Positions 48,835-58,232 of a stretch of 64,000 nt of DNA are shown piece by piece; positions within the stretch are counted from its first letter, which is position 1, and every line of letters starts with the position of its first letter. The translations under genes were made by a program, and so were the position numbers. Below the pieces are notes generated by a model. The model searched no databases and had not been told where the DNA came from. It worked only from the letters and a program-made list of their open reading frames with translations. Source of the DNA: Ewingella allii (lineage in GTDB: Bacteria > Pseudomonadota > Gammaproteobacteria > Enterobacterales > Enterobacteriaceae); NCBI RefSeq assembly GCF_044430645.1, contig NZ_JAWUDN010000002.1, positions 310,001 to 374,000 on the forward strand, written 5' to 3'.

Positions 48835-51800
48835 TTAGCCCAGCTGTTTGCGGGCATTACGGAACATGCGCATCCATGGGCTGTCCTCGCCCCACTCTTC
48901 CGGGTGCCACGAGTTGCTCACAGTGCGGAATACGCGTTCAGGGTGCGGCATCATGACGGTAACGCGGCCCGACAGGTTAGTCACGGCGGTGATACCGTTT
49001 GGTGAACCGTTCGGGTTAGCCGGATAGTTTTCCGTCACTTGACCGTTATTATCCACAAAACGCAGCGCCACCAGGTTGGCATGTTCGAGCTGGGACAGAT
49101 GCACAGCGTCACGCACTTCCACATGGCCTTCACCGTGGGAAACGGCAATTGGCATACGTGAACCTGCCATGCCCTGCATGAACATGGATGGGCTAGCAGT
49201 GACTTCTACCAGACTGAAACGAGCCTCGAAGCGATCGGACAGGTTACGCACGAAGCGCGGCCAGTGTTCAGCCCCCGGGATCAGCTCTTTCAGGTTGGAC
49301 ATCATCTGGCAACCGTTACACACGCCGAGCGCCAAAGTCTGTGGACGATGGAAGAAGTCTTCGAACTCTTCACGAACGCGGTCATTGAACAGCACCGATT
49401 TCGCCCAGCCTTCGCCAGCGCCCAGCACGTCCCCGTAGGAGAAGCCGCCGCAGGCCACCAGCGCGTGAAAATCTTGCAGGTCACGGCGTCCGCTAAGCAG
49501 ATCACTCATATGGACGTCGATGGAATCAAAACCAGCACGGTGGAACGCCGCCGCCATTTCAACCTGTGAGTTGACACCCTGCTCGCGCAGCACCGCCACT
49601 TTCGGGCGCGCGCCTTTAGCAATATAAGGCGCAGCCACGTCTTCATCTGGTGCGAAGCTCAGCTTCACGTTCAGGCCCGGATCGCGATCATGCGTTTTGG
49701 CTTCATGCTCTTGGTCGGCGCACTCAGGGTTATCGCGCAGACGCTGCATCTGCCAGGTGGTTTCCGCCCACCAGGTACGCAGCGTGGTGCGGCTTTCGCT
49801 GTAGACCGGCTTGTCGCCCTGAGTGATAACAAAACGATCGCCCTGCTCGACGCTGCCCAGATAGTGAGAACAGTCGCCAAGGCCGAATTTCGCCAGCGTT
49901 TCCTCGACTGCGGCACGGTCCTCAGCACGAACCTGAATCACAGCGCCCAGCTCTTCGTTGAACAGCGCCGCCAGCGCATCTGTACCCAAGGCGGCAATGT
50001 CCACATTCAGGCCGCAGTGGCCCGCGAAGGCCATCTCTGCCAGCGTCACCAGCAGGCCGCCGTCAGAACGGTCGTGGTAGGCCAGAAGCTTGCGATCGGC
50101 CACCAGCGCCTGCATGGCGTTGAAGAAGCCAGCCAGTTGTTCTGCACTGCGAACATCGGCAGGCGTGTCGCCCAGTTGGCGATAAACCTGAGCCAGCGCG
50201 GTAGCGCCCAGCGCGTTATGCCCAAGACCAAGGTCCACCAGCAGCAGGGCGGTGTCGCCTTTATCAGTGCGCAATTGTGGAGTTACCGTACTGCGCACGT
50301 CCTCGACGCGAGCAAACGCGGTGATAACCAGAGAGAGCGGAGAAGTCATTTCGCGCTGCTCGTTGCCTTCCTGCCAGCGGGTTTTCATCGACATAGAGTC
50401 TTTGCCGACCGGGATAGTGATCCCCAGCGCCGGACACAGCTCTTCGCCGACGGCTTTCACCGCCGCGTACAGGCCAGCGTCTTCGCCCGGATGGCCAGCA
50501 GCGGACATCCAGTTAGCAGAGAGCTTCACGCGTTTCAGGTTGCCAATTTCCACTGCGGCAAGGTTAGTCAGCGCTTCGCCGACGGCCATGCGGCCAGAAG
50601 CCGCGAAGTCCAGCAGTGCAATTGGAGCACGCTCGCCCAGCGACATGGCTTCGCCGTGGTAGCTGTCGAGGCTGGCGGTAGTGACAGCGCAGTCAGCAAC
50701 CGGGATCTGCCACGGGCCAACCATCTGGTCACGAGCCACCATGCCGGTCACCGTACGGTCGCCGATGGTGATGAGGAAGGTTTTTTCCGCCACGGCTGGT
50801 AAATGCATTACGCGCTTTACGGCTTCCGTCAGCTGAATGTTTGCCGCATTTAGGCTGTCGCCCTTGGCTTTCAAGGTGGTGACGTCGCGGGTCATTTTCG
50901 GCGTTTTGCCTAACAGCACGTCAAGCGGCATGTCGATTGGCTGATTGTTGAAATGGCTGTCTTCCAGAGACAGGTGCATCTCTTCAGTGGCTTCCCCAAT
51001 CACGGCATAAGGCGCGCGCTCGCGCTTACAGATAGCGTCGAACTGCTCAAGCTGGGCCGGAGAGACTGCCAGCACGTAGCGCTCTTGGGATTCGTTACAC
51101 CAGACTTCCAGCGGGCTCATGCCCGGTTCGTCATTGAGAATATCGCGCAGTTGGAAGCGACCGCCGCGATTGCCGTCGCTCACCAGCTCAGGCATGGCGT
51201 TGGATAAACCGCCCGCGCCGACGTCGTGGATGAACAAAATTGGGTTAGCTTCGCCCAGCTGCCAGCAGCGGTCGATCACTTCCTGACAGCGGCGTTCCAT
51301 CTCTGGGTTATCACGCTGTACGGAAGCAAAATCCAGATCCGCATCAGACTGGCCAGAAGCCATAGAGGACGCAGCGCCGCCGCCCAGACCGATATTCATC
51401 GCCGGGCCGCCCAGCACAATCAGCTTAGCGCCGACGGTGATTTCGCCTTTTTGCACGTGGTCAGCGCGGATGTTGCCGATCCCGCCCGCCAGCATGATGG
51501 GCTTGTGGTAGCCGCGCAGCTCAGGGCCGTTGTGGCTGTTGACGTTTTCTTCATAAGTACGGAAGTAGCCGACCAGCGCCGGACGACCAAATTCATTGTT
51601 GAAGGCCGCGCCGCCCAGTGGGCCGTCGGTCATGATATCCAGCGCGGTAACGATGCGATCTGGCTTGCCGAAGTTCTCTTCCCACGGCTGTTCAAAGCCC
51701 GGAATGCGCAGGTTGGAAACCGAAAAGCCCACCAGACCGGCTTTCGGCTTAGCGCCGCGACCAGTGGCGCCCTCATCGCGGATTTCGCCGCCGGAGCCAG

Positions 51801-52725
51801 TCGCCGCGCCCGGCCAAGGAGAGATGGCCGTTGGGTGGTTGTGGGTTTCCACTTTCATCAGGATATGAGCCTGTTCCTGATGGAAATCGTACAGGCCGTC
51901 TTTAGCGTTAGCGTAGAAGCGCCCTACCTGCGAACCTTCCATCACGGCGGCGTTATCTTTATAAGCCGAAAGCACGTGATCTGGCGTGTGTTCGAAGGTG
52001 TTTTTAATCATTTTGAACAGTGACTTAGGCTGTTCCTGACCGTCGATAATCCAGTCGGCGTTGAAGATCTTGTGGCGGCAGTGCTCGGAGTTAGCCTGCG
52101 CAAACATGTACAGCTCAACATCAGTCGGGTTGCGCCCCAACGACGTGAAAGCGCTCATCAGATAGTCGATTTCGTCCTGTGCCAGCGCCAAACCCAGCTT
52201 GGTATTGGCGGCTTCTAAGGCAGAACGGCCTTCGCCGAGAATATCCACGGACTGCACCGGTGCAGGCTGGTGCTGAGCGAACAGCGCTTCGGCATCTTCA
52301 AAACGGTCAAAAAGGGTTTCCATCATACGGTCATGCAGCAGGGCACCCAGTTGACGCCACTGCTCGTCGGTCAGGCTTGGTGCCTGCACGTAGAACGCCA
52401 GACCGCGCTCAAGGCGCAATACCTGAGACAAACCGCAGTTGTGCGCAATGTCGGTGGCTTTGGAAGACCAGGGAGAGATAGTGCCCGGGCGCGGCGTGAC
52501 CAGCAGCAGGCGGCCAGCAGGAGCATGTTCAGCGAGAGAAGGACCGTACTTGAGGAGGCGTTGTAACTTGGTTTGTTCGTCCGAATTCAGCGGCGCGCTG
52601 ACGTCAGCAAAGTGTACATATTCGGCATAGATATCACTGACGGGGAGATGAGCATCCTGACAGCGGGACAATAACTTATTAATACGAAAAGCCGACAAAG
52701 CGGGCGAACCACGCAGTATTTCCAT
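48835..52725 (-). CDS. purL: phosphoribosylformylglycinamidine synthase
   Basis: PurL makes formylglycinamidine ribonucleotide from FGAR, glutamine and ATP in purine synthesis. It is the large single-chain form of 1296 aa. The start is ATG 52725, MEILRGSPALSAF. It has an N-terminal PurS-like domain, two ATP-binding halves with the signature HNHPTAISPWPGAATGSGGE, and a C-terminal glutaminase domain starting near PKVAVLREQGVNSQ. The glutaminase nucleophile is a cysteine of CNGCQMM (about residue 1136), with HPERVFR completing the triad. A PurR box lies upstream. The E. coli neighbour mltF is divergent, as here. Confidence 0.97.
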   Translation of the reverse strand: MEILRGSPALSAFRINKLLSRCQDAHLPVSDIYAEYVHFADVSAPLNSDEQTKLQRLLKYGPSLAEHAPAGRLLLVTPRPGTISPWSSKATDIAHNCGLSQVLRLERGLAFYVQAPSLTDEQWRQLGALLHDRMMETLFDRFEDAEALFAQHQPAPVQSVDILGEGRSALEAANTKLGLALAQDEIDYLMSAFTSLGRNPTDVELYMFAQANSEHCRHKIFNADWIIDGQEQPKSLFKMIKNTFEHTPDHVLSAYKDNAAVMEGSQVGRFYANAKDGLYDFHQEQAHILMKVETHNHPTAISPWPGAATGSGGEIRDEGATGRGAKPKAGLVGFSVSNLRIPGFEQPWEENFGKPDRIVTALDIMTDGPLGGAAFNNEFGRPALVGYFRTYEENVNSHNGPELRGYHKPIMLAGGIGNIRADHVQKGEITVGAKLIVLGGPAMNIGLGGGAASSMASGQSDADLDFASVQRDNPEMERRCQEVIDRCWQLGEANPILFIHDVGAGGLSNAMPELVSDGNRGGRFQLRDILNDEPGMSPLEVWCNESQERYVLAVSPAQLEQFDAICKRERAPYAVIGEATEEMHLSLEDSHFNNQPIDMPLDVLLGKTPKMTRDVTTLKAKGDSLNAANIQLTEAVKRVMHLPAVAEKTFLITIGDRTVTGMVARDQMVGPWQIPVADCAVTTASLDSYHGEAMSLGERAPIALLDFAASGRMAVGEALTNLAAVEIGNLKRVKLSANWMSAAGHPGEDAGLYAAVKAVGEELCPALGITIPVGKDSMSMKTRWQEGNEQREMTSPLSLVITAFARVEDVRSTVTPQLRTDKGDTALLLVDLGLGHNALGATALAQVYRQLGDTPADVRSAEQLAGFFNAMQALVADRKLLAYHDRSDGGLLVTLAEMAFAGHCGLNVDIAALGTDALAALFNEELGAVIQVRAEDRAAVEETLAKFGLGDCSHYLGSVEQGDRFVITQGDKPVYSESRTTLRTWWAETTWQMQRLRDNPECADQEHEAKTHDRDPGLNVKLSFAPDEDVAAPYIAKGARPKVAVLREQGVNSQVEMAAAFHRAGFDSIDVHMSDLLSGRRDLQDFHALVACGGFSYGDVLGAGEGWAKSVLFNDRVREEFEDFFHRPQTLALGVCNGCQMMSNLKELIPGAEHWPRFVRNLSDRFEARFSLVEVTASPSMFMQGMAGSRMPIAVSHGEGHVEVRDAVHLSQLEHANLVALRFVDNNGQVTENYPANPNGSPNGITAVTNLSGRVTVMMPHPERVFRTVSNSWHPEEWGEDSPWMRMFRNARKQLG

Positions 52726-52822
52726 AATCACAGATCTCTCGTCTTCGAAGCAACTGACCGTAGTGCTTCATTGGGCGCAACAGGGGGAAAACGCGGGCTA
52801 TTATAAAGAAAGCCGGAGCCTG

Positions 52823-52838
52823 ACGAAACCGTTTGCGT
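52823..52838. promoter_or_regulatory. PurR operator of purL
   Basis: ACGAAACCGTTTGCGT matches the PurR consensus ACGCAAACGTTTGCGT at 14 of 16 positions and centres about 105 bases upstream of the purL start. PurR represses purL in E. coli. Confidence 0.75.
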
Positions 52839-53004
52839 AGTGAATATTGATATATTCACTAACACCTACCTTATCCATGGATATTATGAATAAAGTTGCA
52901 GGCTGTCGTTTTGTTGAGCAAAATGCGTCGGCACTGGGAATATAACCATAGTAAGTAGAGAGCATAAGCTCAAAAAAATAATAGCGCCGCAGAGAGATAA
53001 CTAT

Positions 53005-54471
53005 TTGACGCGCATAAAATTAAATTACTTTCTAGTGGGTCTCGCAGCGTTGCTGATGGCGTTGGCTTTATGGCCGACCGTGCCGTGGCATCGTGGCGAA
53101 GGTGACCAACTAGAACAGATAAAGTCTCGCGGAGAGCTGCGCGTAACGACGCTAAATTCTCCGCTGACTTTTTTCAACAGCCCAGACGGAAACCTCGGAT
53201 TCGACTACGAACTGGCGAAACGCTTTGCCGACTATCTTGGTGTGACGCTTGTCATGTCACCTCATAATAATGTCAACGCGATGTTCAATGATCTGGACAG
53301 CAATCGGGCCGACCTGATTGCCTCCGGTCTGATTTACAATGTCGAGCGTCTGAATGCGTATCGCACCGGGCCTGAATACTATTCGGTATCACAACAATTG
53401 TTGTATCGCCAGGGTTCCGCACGTCCGAAAACTTTCGACGATGTGAAAGGGTCCCTGACCGTCTCCGCCGGCACCGCCCATGTCGCCACCTTGCAAACCG
53501 CGCAAAAAAAGTTCCCGGACCTGACCTGGACCGAAACCGATAAGCTGTCACCTCGCGATCTGCTACAACAGGTGGCCGACGGTAAACTCGCCTATACCAT
53601 GGGCGACTCCGTGACCGTGGCGCTGATGCAGCGCGTCTACCCGCGTCTGGCCGTGGCTTTTAACGTCACCGCCGACGAACCGGTCACCTGGTATTTCAGC
53701 AAGAAAACCGACGACGACAGCCTGTACGCCGCCATGCTGGACTTCTTCAGCCAAATTTCTGAAGACGGCACGCTGGAGAAGCTAGAGGAGAAGTATCTCG
53801 GCCACGTTGGCGAGTTTGACTATGTGGATACCCGCACCTTCCTCAAAGCCATAGACACCACCCTGCCCGCGCTGCAGCCGCTGTTTGAGAAATACGCCGG
53901 AGACATTGACTGGCGCCTGCTGGCGGCCATCTCTTATCAGGAGTCGCATTGGGATCCGCAGGCCAAATCGCCGACCGGGGTGCGCGGCATGATGATGCTG
54001 ACCCGCGCCACAGCATCGGGGCTGGACGTCGATGACCGAACCGACGCCGAACAAAGCATTCAGGGCGGCGCGCTCTATCTCTCACGCCTGATGGACAAGA
54101 TGCCCACCAGCATTCCGCAGGATGAGCGCATTTGGTTCGCTCTGGCGGCTTACAATATGGGGTATGGGCACATGCTCGATGCCCGTAAGCTGACGGCGGA
54201 TCAGAAAGGTAATCCGGATAGCTGGCTGGACGTCAAACAGCGCCTGCCGATGCTCAATCAGAAGCGCTACTTCTCCCGCACCACCTATGGGTATGCCAGG
54301 GGCACGCAAGCTTATAATTATGTTGAGAATATCCGTCGCTATCAGATCAGTCTGGTGGGGTATTTGATGGAGAAAGAGAAGAAACAAGCGCAGCAGGCGG
54401 CGTTGCAGGCTCAACTGGGTGCTGGTTATCCCGCCGTTGAAGCTACACAGGTGCTCGCCGCTGCGCCGTGA
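53005..54471 (+). CDS. mltF: membrane-bound lytic murein transglycosylase F
   Basis: MltF cleaves peptidoglycan to 1,6-anhydromuramyl products at the outer membrane. The 488-aa protein starts at TTG 53005 (MTRIKLNYFLVGLAALLMALALWP) after AGAGAG; no ATG is available near. Residues 35-265 are a type 3 solute-binding domain, and residues 290-430 are the transglycosylase domain with catalytic E313 in SYQESHWDPQAKSPTGVRGMM. The C-terminus is shorter than in E. coli (518 aa) and lacks its extended tail. It is divergent from purL and meets tadA end to end with one base between. The 1,6-anhydro-MurNAc products it releases relate to the murQP genes further on. Confidence 0.95.
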   Translation: MTRIKLNYFLVGLAALLMALALWPTVPWHRGEGDQLEQIKSRGELRVTTLNSPLTFFNSPDGNLGFDYELAKRFADYLGVTLVMSPHNNVNAMFNDLDSNRADLIASGLIYNVERLNAYRTGPEYYSVSQQLLYRQGSARPKTFDDVKGSLTVSAGTAHVATLQTAQKKFPDLTWTETDKLSPRDLLQQVADGKLAYTMGDSVTVALMQRVYPRLAVAFNVTADEPVTWYFSKKTDDDSLYAAMLDFFSQISEDGTLEKLEEKYLGHVGEFDYVDTRTFLKAIDTTLPALQPLFEKYAGDIDWRLLAAISYQESHWDPQAKSPTGVRGMMMLTRATASGLDVDDRTDAEQSIQGGALYLSRLMDKMPTSIPQDERIWFALAAYNMGYGHMLDARKLTADQKGNPDSWLDVKQRLPMLNQKRYFSRTTYGYARGTQAYNYVENIRRYQISLVGYLMEKEKKQAQQAALQAQLGAGYPAVEATQVLAAAP

Positions 54472-54472
54472 T

Positions 54473-54994
54473 TTAGCTTAAATCGGTAGCGTCACTCTGG
54501 GCGGCGCGCTGCGCCTGCTTCAACGCCTTTTTCTGGCTGCGCCGCCAACGGAAGAACGCGCTGAGCATGGCCGAACATTCGTCCGCCAACACGCCCGCCT
54601 CAATTTGCACCTGATGATTCATACCCGGATGGCCCAGCACGTCTAACAGTGAGCCCGCCGCGCCGGTTTTAAGATCAGTCGCGCCATACACCACGCGGCG
54701 AATGCGGCTGTGGATCATCGCCCCGGCGCACATCACGCAGGGTTCAAGCGTCACATACAGCGTGGCGTCCAACAGGCGATAGTTTTGCACCTTCTGCCCA
54801 CCCTCTCTCAGCGCCATGATCTCGGCGTGAGCCGTAGGATCGTGATGGCCAATCGATCGGTTCCAGCCTTCGCCAATGACCTGATTGTCCAGCACCAGCA
54901 CGGCGCCCACCGGCACTTCCCCCTCGTCCTGCGCCTTAAGGGCCAGATTCAACGCGTAGCGCATCCAATCTTCATCGCTGAATTGCTCAGTCAC
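54473..54994 (-). CDS. tadA: tRNA-specific adenosine deaminase
   Basis: TadA converts adenosine 34 of tRNA-Arg(ACG) to inosine. The 173-aa protein has the zinc and catalytic residues in PTAHAEIMALREGG (His and Glu) and PCVMCAGAMIHSRI (two Cys), with the VYGATDLKTGAAGS loop, the FFRWRR helix and an extended basic C-terminus. It is slightly longer than the E. coli protein at the C-terminal end. Gene order mltF-tadA-pgpC is that of E. coli. Confidence 0.96.
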   Translation of the reverse strand: MTEQFSDEDWMRYALNLALKAQDEGEVPVGAVLVLDNQVIGEGWNRSIGHHDPTAHAEIMALREGGQKVQNYRLLDATLYVTLEPCVMCAGAMIHSRIRRVVYGATDLKTGAAGSLLDVLGHPGMNHQVQIEAGVLADECSAMLSAFFRWRRSQKKALKQAQRAAQSDATDLS

Positions 54995-55103
54995 TCTTAC
55001 CTCTATTACTTTTATCCGGCCGCCATTATAGCGTTCTCACTAACTCTACCCAACCATTGCGGGCACTGCGCGGGAATTGATATTTAAGAAGGGAAATTCA
55101 GAG

Positions 55104-55137
55104 AGGGAAAAGCATCGGGCCGGTTTATCCGGCCCGA
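55104..55137 (-). terminator. terminator of the murQ-murP-pgpC transcript
   Basis: On the minus strand TCGGGCCGG and CCGGCCCGA (55115-55137) form a perfect 9-bp stem with a five-base loop, followed by TGCTTTTCCC. It lies 13 bases after the pgpC stop. Confidence 0.75.
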
Positions 55138-55149
55138 CATGTAACACCG

Positions 55150-55788
55150 CTATTCGAGCTGCTGAAGCTCGCCCTGTTTGCTGACTCTGAAGCGATGCTC
55201 GCAGAAGAACAGCAGCGGGTTGTCCTGCTTGCTGTCACTGTAACCACTGTAGAGTTTCAGCGGAGAGCCGATGCGTTGCTCGAGCTGCACCACCTTCTCT
55301 TCCCCCAAACAGCGCAGCGGCAGTAACCAACCGCCTTTGCCGCGCGCCATGCGGCTGCCGACTAAACGGATACGCGGCAAGAAAGGAGAAGCGTTATACA
55401 CCTGTTGCACCAGATTTTCCGGTGAACCGGTGATTAACCACACTTCGGCGTCGTGCTTTTCAATGTACTCACGCAGTCGTCGCTGCACCACCGGGAACGC
55501 TACCACCTTCTGGCGGAACCAGTTCACAAAGCGCAGTTCGAGGTCTTTCAGGTGCGCCTCGCTGTGCCCGAAGGTGATTGACCACAGCAACAGACTCATC
55601 GGCCAGCGCGCGGCGCGACCGTGAATCAACATGCCTAAACCGACCACAGGTAACAGCGGCGCCACTAACAACAGGTTTTGCGGCATCCGCCACAGCAGGA
55701 AGCGCATAAATGAGCCAAACATGTCCTGCTGGTGCAGCGTGCCATCCAAATCAAAAAATACTACTCGCCGATCCGCCTTCGCGCCCAA
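55150..55788 (-). CDS. pgpC: phosphatidylglycerophosphatase C
   Basis: PgpC (formerly YfhB) removes the phosphate of phosphatidylglycerophosphate at the inner membrane. The 212-aa HAD protein has the DLDGTLHQQDMFGSF motif (nucleophile Asp of FFDLDGT near residue 13), a membrane segment LLLVAPLLPVVGLGMLI, the threonine motif WLITGSPE and the late acidic motif GYSDSKQDNPLL. The start is TTG 55788, with AGGAG seven bases upstream. It begins four bases after the murP stop, so here it is the last gene of an operon with murQ and murP, unlike in E. coli where murQP lie elsewhere. Confidence 0.94.
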   Translation of the reverse strand: MGAKADRRVVFFDLDGTLHQQDMFGSFMRFLLWRMPQNLLLVAPLLPVVGLGMLIHGRAARWPMSLLLWSITFGHSEAHLKDLELRFVNWFRQKVVAFPVVQRRLREYIEKHDAEVWLITGSPENLVQQVYNASPFLPRIRLVGSRMARGKGGWLLPLRCLGEEKVVQLEQRIGSPLKLYSGYSDSKQDNPLLFFCEHRFRVSKQGELQQLE

Positions 55789-55792
55789 TGCG

Positions 55793-57172
55793 TTACTCCT
55801 CGGGATCGTTGAACCCCATCATCCAGGTGAAAATAAATCCGGCTAATACGGTAATCAATATCCCAGCGAGGTACAACACCACTTTTCCCGACACAATGGT
55901 CAGCGCCAGTGGCAAACCTGAGATACCGAAAGTGATCACCGTCGCCACTTTCCAATAACAGATTAGCGCACCGCCGACCGCTCCGCCCAAACATGCGCCG
56001 ATAAAAGGTCGGCCCAGAGGCAGAGTCACGCCGAAAATCAGCGGCTCGCCGATGCCCAAAATACCGACAGGCAGAGCACCTTTAATCACTTTTTTCAGCC
56101 GTGCGTTGCGCGTTTTCATATAAACGGCGATGGCCGCGCCCACCTGCCCGACGCCCGCCATGGCTAAAATCGGCAGCAGCGGGTTGGAGCCGTGGGCCTG
56201 AATCAGCTCCACGTGGATCGGCACCAGACCCTGATGCAGCCCAGAAAGCACCAGTGGCAGGAAGGTTCCGGCGAGAATTGCGCCAACCACCAGGCCGCCC
56301 TTATCGATCGCCATATTCACGCCGTGCGCGATGGCGTCGGAGATAACCCCGCCCAGCGGCTGGAGGATCACAATCGCCAGCGTGGCAGTGACCAAGGTGG
56401 TGATCAGCGGATTGAGGATCAGCTCGACCGACTCCGGCAGCCATTGGCGCAGCCGCTTTTCCAGCCAGCACATCAGCGCGACCACGAAGAGTACCGCGAT
56501 CACCCCGCCGCGCCCCGGCTGGAGCGCTTCGCCAAACAGGGTAATTTGCGCCAACGCCGGGCTGGAAAGAATTCCCGCCATCACGCCGCCCATGGCCTGT
56601 GAGCCACCAAACACTCGCGCCGCGTTAACCCCCACCAGAATGTTCATGATGGCGAAAATCGCCCCGCCGAAGATCCCCAGCAGCCCCAGAATATTGGGAT
56701 AATCCAGCGCCAGAGAGCCAGCAATGTCCGGCCGCTTGAGCAAGTTGATAATGCCCATGATCAGGCCGGAAGCTATAAACGCCGGGATAAGAGGAATGAA
56801 AACGTTGGCGAGTTGGCGCAAAGCGCCGCTCATCGGCGCCGAGTATTTCGACTTGGCATTGGCTTTGTTTCGCGCAATCAGGTCCTGCGCGGCGGCCGGG
56901 GCTGGCGCGCCTGAGAGCAGCTCACGCATGGCATCCACCACCTTCGCGGCCGCGCCGGGGCCGACCACGAACTGATGCTGTTCGCCCTGCTTAATGTAGC
57001 CCTTCACGCCTTCGAGGGTCTGAATGCCTTTTAAATCAAGTAGCTGCTCGTCGTGAACTTCAACCCGGACTCGCGTCATGCAGTTTTCGAGTTTACTGAT
57101 ATTGCTCTCGCCACCTACGTGCTGCAGGATTTGCGTTGCCAGCAGCTGCGTTTTGTCCATTGCCGTCGCCAT
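55793..57172 (-). CDS. murP: PTS N-acetylmuramic acid transporter subunit IIBC
   Basis: MurP takes up N-acetylmuramic acid and phosphorylates it to the 6-phosphate. The 459-aa protein has an N-terminal EIIB domain with the phosphorylated cysteine C31 in NCMTRVRV, a linker (about residues 85-110) and a C-terminal EIIC domain with about ten membrane segments and the GIGEPLIFGVTLPLGRPF motif. No EIIA domain is present, so it uses Crr. An ATG four codons in (57160) is a possible alternative start. It lies 27 bases after murQ and four before pgpC. Confidence 0.92.
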   Translation of the reverse strand: MATAMDKTQLLATQILQHVGGESNISKLENCMTRVRVEVHDEQLLDLKGIQTLEGVKGYIKQGEQHQFVVGPGAAAKVVDAMRELLSGAPAPAAAQDLIARNKANAKSKYSAPMSGALRQLANVFIPLIPAFIASGLIMGIINLLKRPDIAGSLALDYPNILGLLGIFGGAIFAIMNILVGVNAARVFGGSQAMGGVMAGILSSPALAQITLFGEALQPGRGGVIAVLFVVALMCWLEKRLRQWLPESVELILNPLITTLVTATLAIVILQPLGGVISDAIAHGVNMAIDKGGLVVGAILAGTFLPLVLSGLHQGLVPIHVELIQAHGSNPLLPILAMAGVGQVGAAIAVYMKTRNARLKKVIKGALPVGILGIGEPLIFGVTLPLGRPFIGACLGGAVGGALICYWKVATVITFGISGLPLALTIVSGKVVLYLAGILITVLAGFIFTWMMGFNDPEE

Positions 57173-57199
57173 ACCCTTCCCCCAATCCGCCTTAAAGCC

Positions 57200-58093
57200 T
57201 TAGCCCGCGAGCGCCGCGCGCAGGAATCCGTGGTGCGCCGTCAGCCGCTGAATGGCTTCTTGGGCACTGATATTTGCCAAAATCATCAGAATCGCCGGTT
57301 TCACTTCAAACTCAGTTTGCGTGAGTGCCGCCTCGGCATCGGCCCGCGCGGCGCCCGTGGCTTCCACCACGATGCGGCAGGCTCTGTCCACCAGCTTGAC
57401 GTTGGTGGCCTTCACGTCGACCATCAGGTTTTGATAAACCTTGCCGTTTTTCACCATAGCGCCGGTGGAAATCATATTCAGCACCAGCTTCTGCGCGGTG
57501 CCGGACTTCAAACGCGTCGAGCCAGTTAGCGCCTCAGGGCCAACCACGGGAGAAATCGCTACCTGCGCCTCGTGGGCTATTGGCGAGTCCGGGTTGCAGG
57601 AGATAGCCACCGTGGCGCAGCCCAGCTCCCTTGCATAGCGCAGCGCGCCGATGACATAAGGCGTGCGCCCGGAAGCCGCCAGCCCCACCACGGTGTCCGC
57701 CGGGGTAATTTGCAGGTTTTTCAGGTCGGTGACGCCCAGCTCTTCGCTATCCTCCGCCCCTTCGACGGCTTTGAGTAACGCCCCCGGCCCGCCGGCAATC
57801 AGCCCGACGACTAAGCCATGAGGCACGCCAAAGGTCGGTGGACACTCGGAGGCGTCGAGCACGCCGAGACGCCCGCTGGTGCCCGCGCCGAGATAAATCA
57901 GACGACCTCCGGCTTTAAAGGAGGCGGCGGCCATATCCACGGCCTGCGCGACCTCTGGCAGCACGGCGCGAATGGCTTCCGGCACTTTGCTGTCTTCGTG
58001 ATTGAAGCTGGCGACCATCTCCAGCGTGGTCATTTCATCAAGGTTCATGGTGGCCGGATTGCGGCTTTCTGAGACGAGTGATCCTAGGTTCAT
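57200..58093 (-). CDS. murQ: N-acetylmuramic acid 6-phosphate etherase
   Basis: MurQ removes the lactyl ether from MurNAc-6-phosphate to give GlcNAc-6-phosphate and lactate. The 297-aa SIS-domain protein has the signature LGAGTSGRLGVLDASECPPTF with the catalytic Glu, AGG.GALL.AVEGAEDSEE, and ISCNPDSPIAHEA. It is first in a murQ-murP-pgpC series, divergent from the RpiR-type regulator with a palindromic region between them. The product feeds the NagA/NagB route. Confidence 0.95.
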   Translation of the reverse strand: MNLGSLVSESRNPATMNLDEMTTLEMVASFNHEDSKVPEAIRAVLPEVAQAVDMAAASFKAGGRLIYLGAGTSGRLGVLDASECPPTFGVPHGLVVGLIAGGPGALLKAVEGAEDSEELGVTDLKNLQITPADTVVGLAASGRTPYVIGALRYARELGCATVAISCNPDSPIAHEAQVAISPVVGPEALTGSTRLKSGTAQKLVLNMISTGAMVKNGKVYQNLMVDVKATNVKLVDRACRIVVEATGAARADAEAALTQTEFEVKPAILMILANISAQEAIQRLTAHHGFLRAALAG

Positions 58094-58104
58094 TGATTGA
58101 CTCC

Positions 58105-58150
58105 TGAATTTTTAATTCAAAATATTAATTCATATTTGAATATTTTATTC
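58105..58150. promoter_or_regulatory. palindromic operator region between murQ and yfhH
   Basis: TGAATT-TTT-AATTCA (58105-58119) is a perfect inverted repeat, followed by ATTCA-TATT-TGAAT (58128-58141) and GAATATTTTATTC at the right edge. Half-sites recur about every 10-12 bases. It lies 12-57 bases upstream of murQ, where an RpiR-family regulator would be expected to bind. Confidence 0.55.
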
Positions 58151-58232
58151 TTAAAGGCGAGGGAATTTTGCTACCTTAGATAAGATAATGTTCAATTCGT
58201 GATGTGCGTAGGTGCTAAGGGAAGGTCCGACA

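Noticed and set aside
49690..50802. A 370-codon open frame on the plus strand inside purL
   Set aside because: It lies wholly antisense to a confidently identified essential gene, has no recognisable domain, and its composition (many His, Arg, Gln) is typical of the frame opposite a GC-rich gene.
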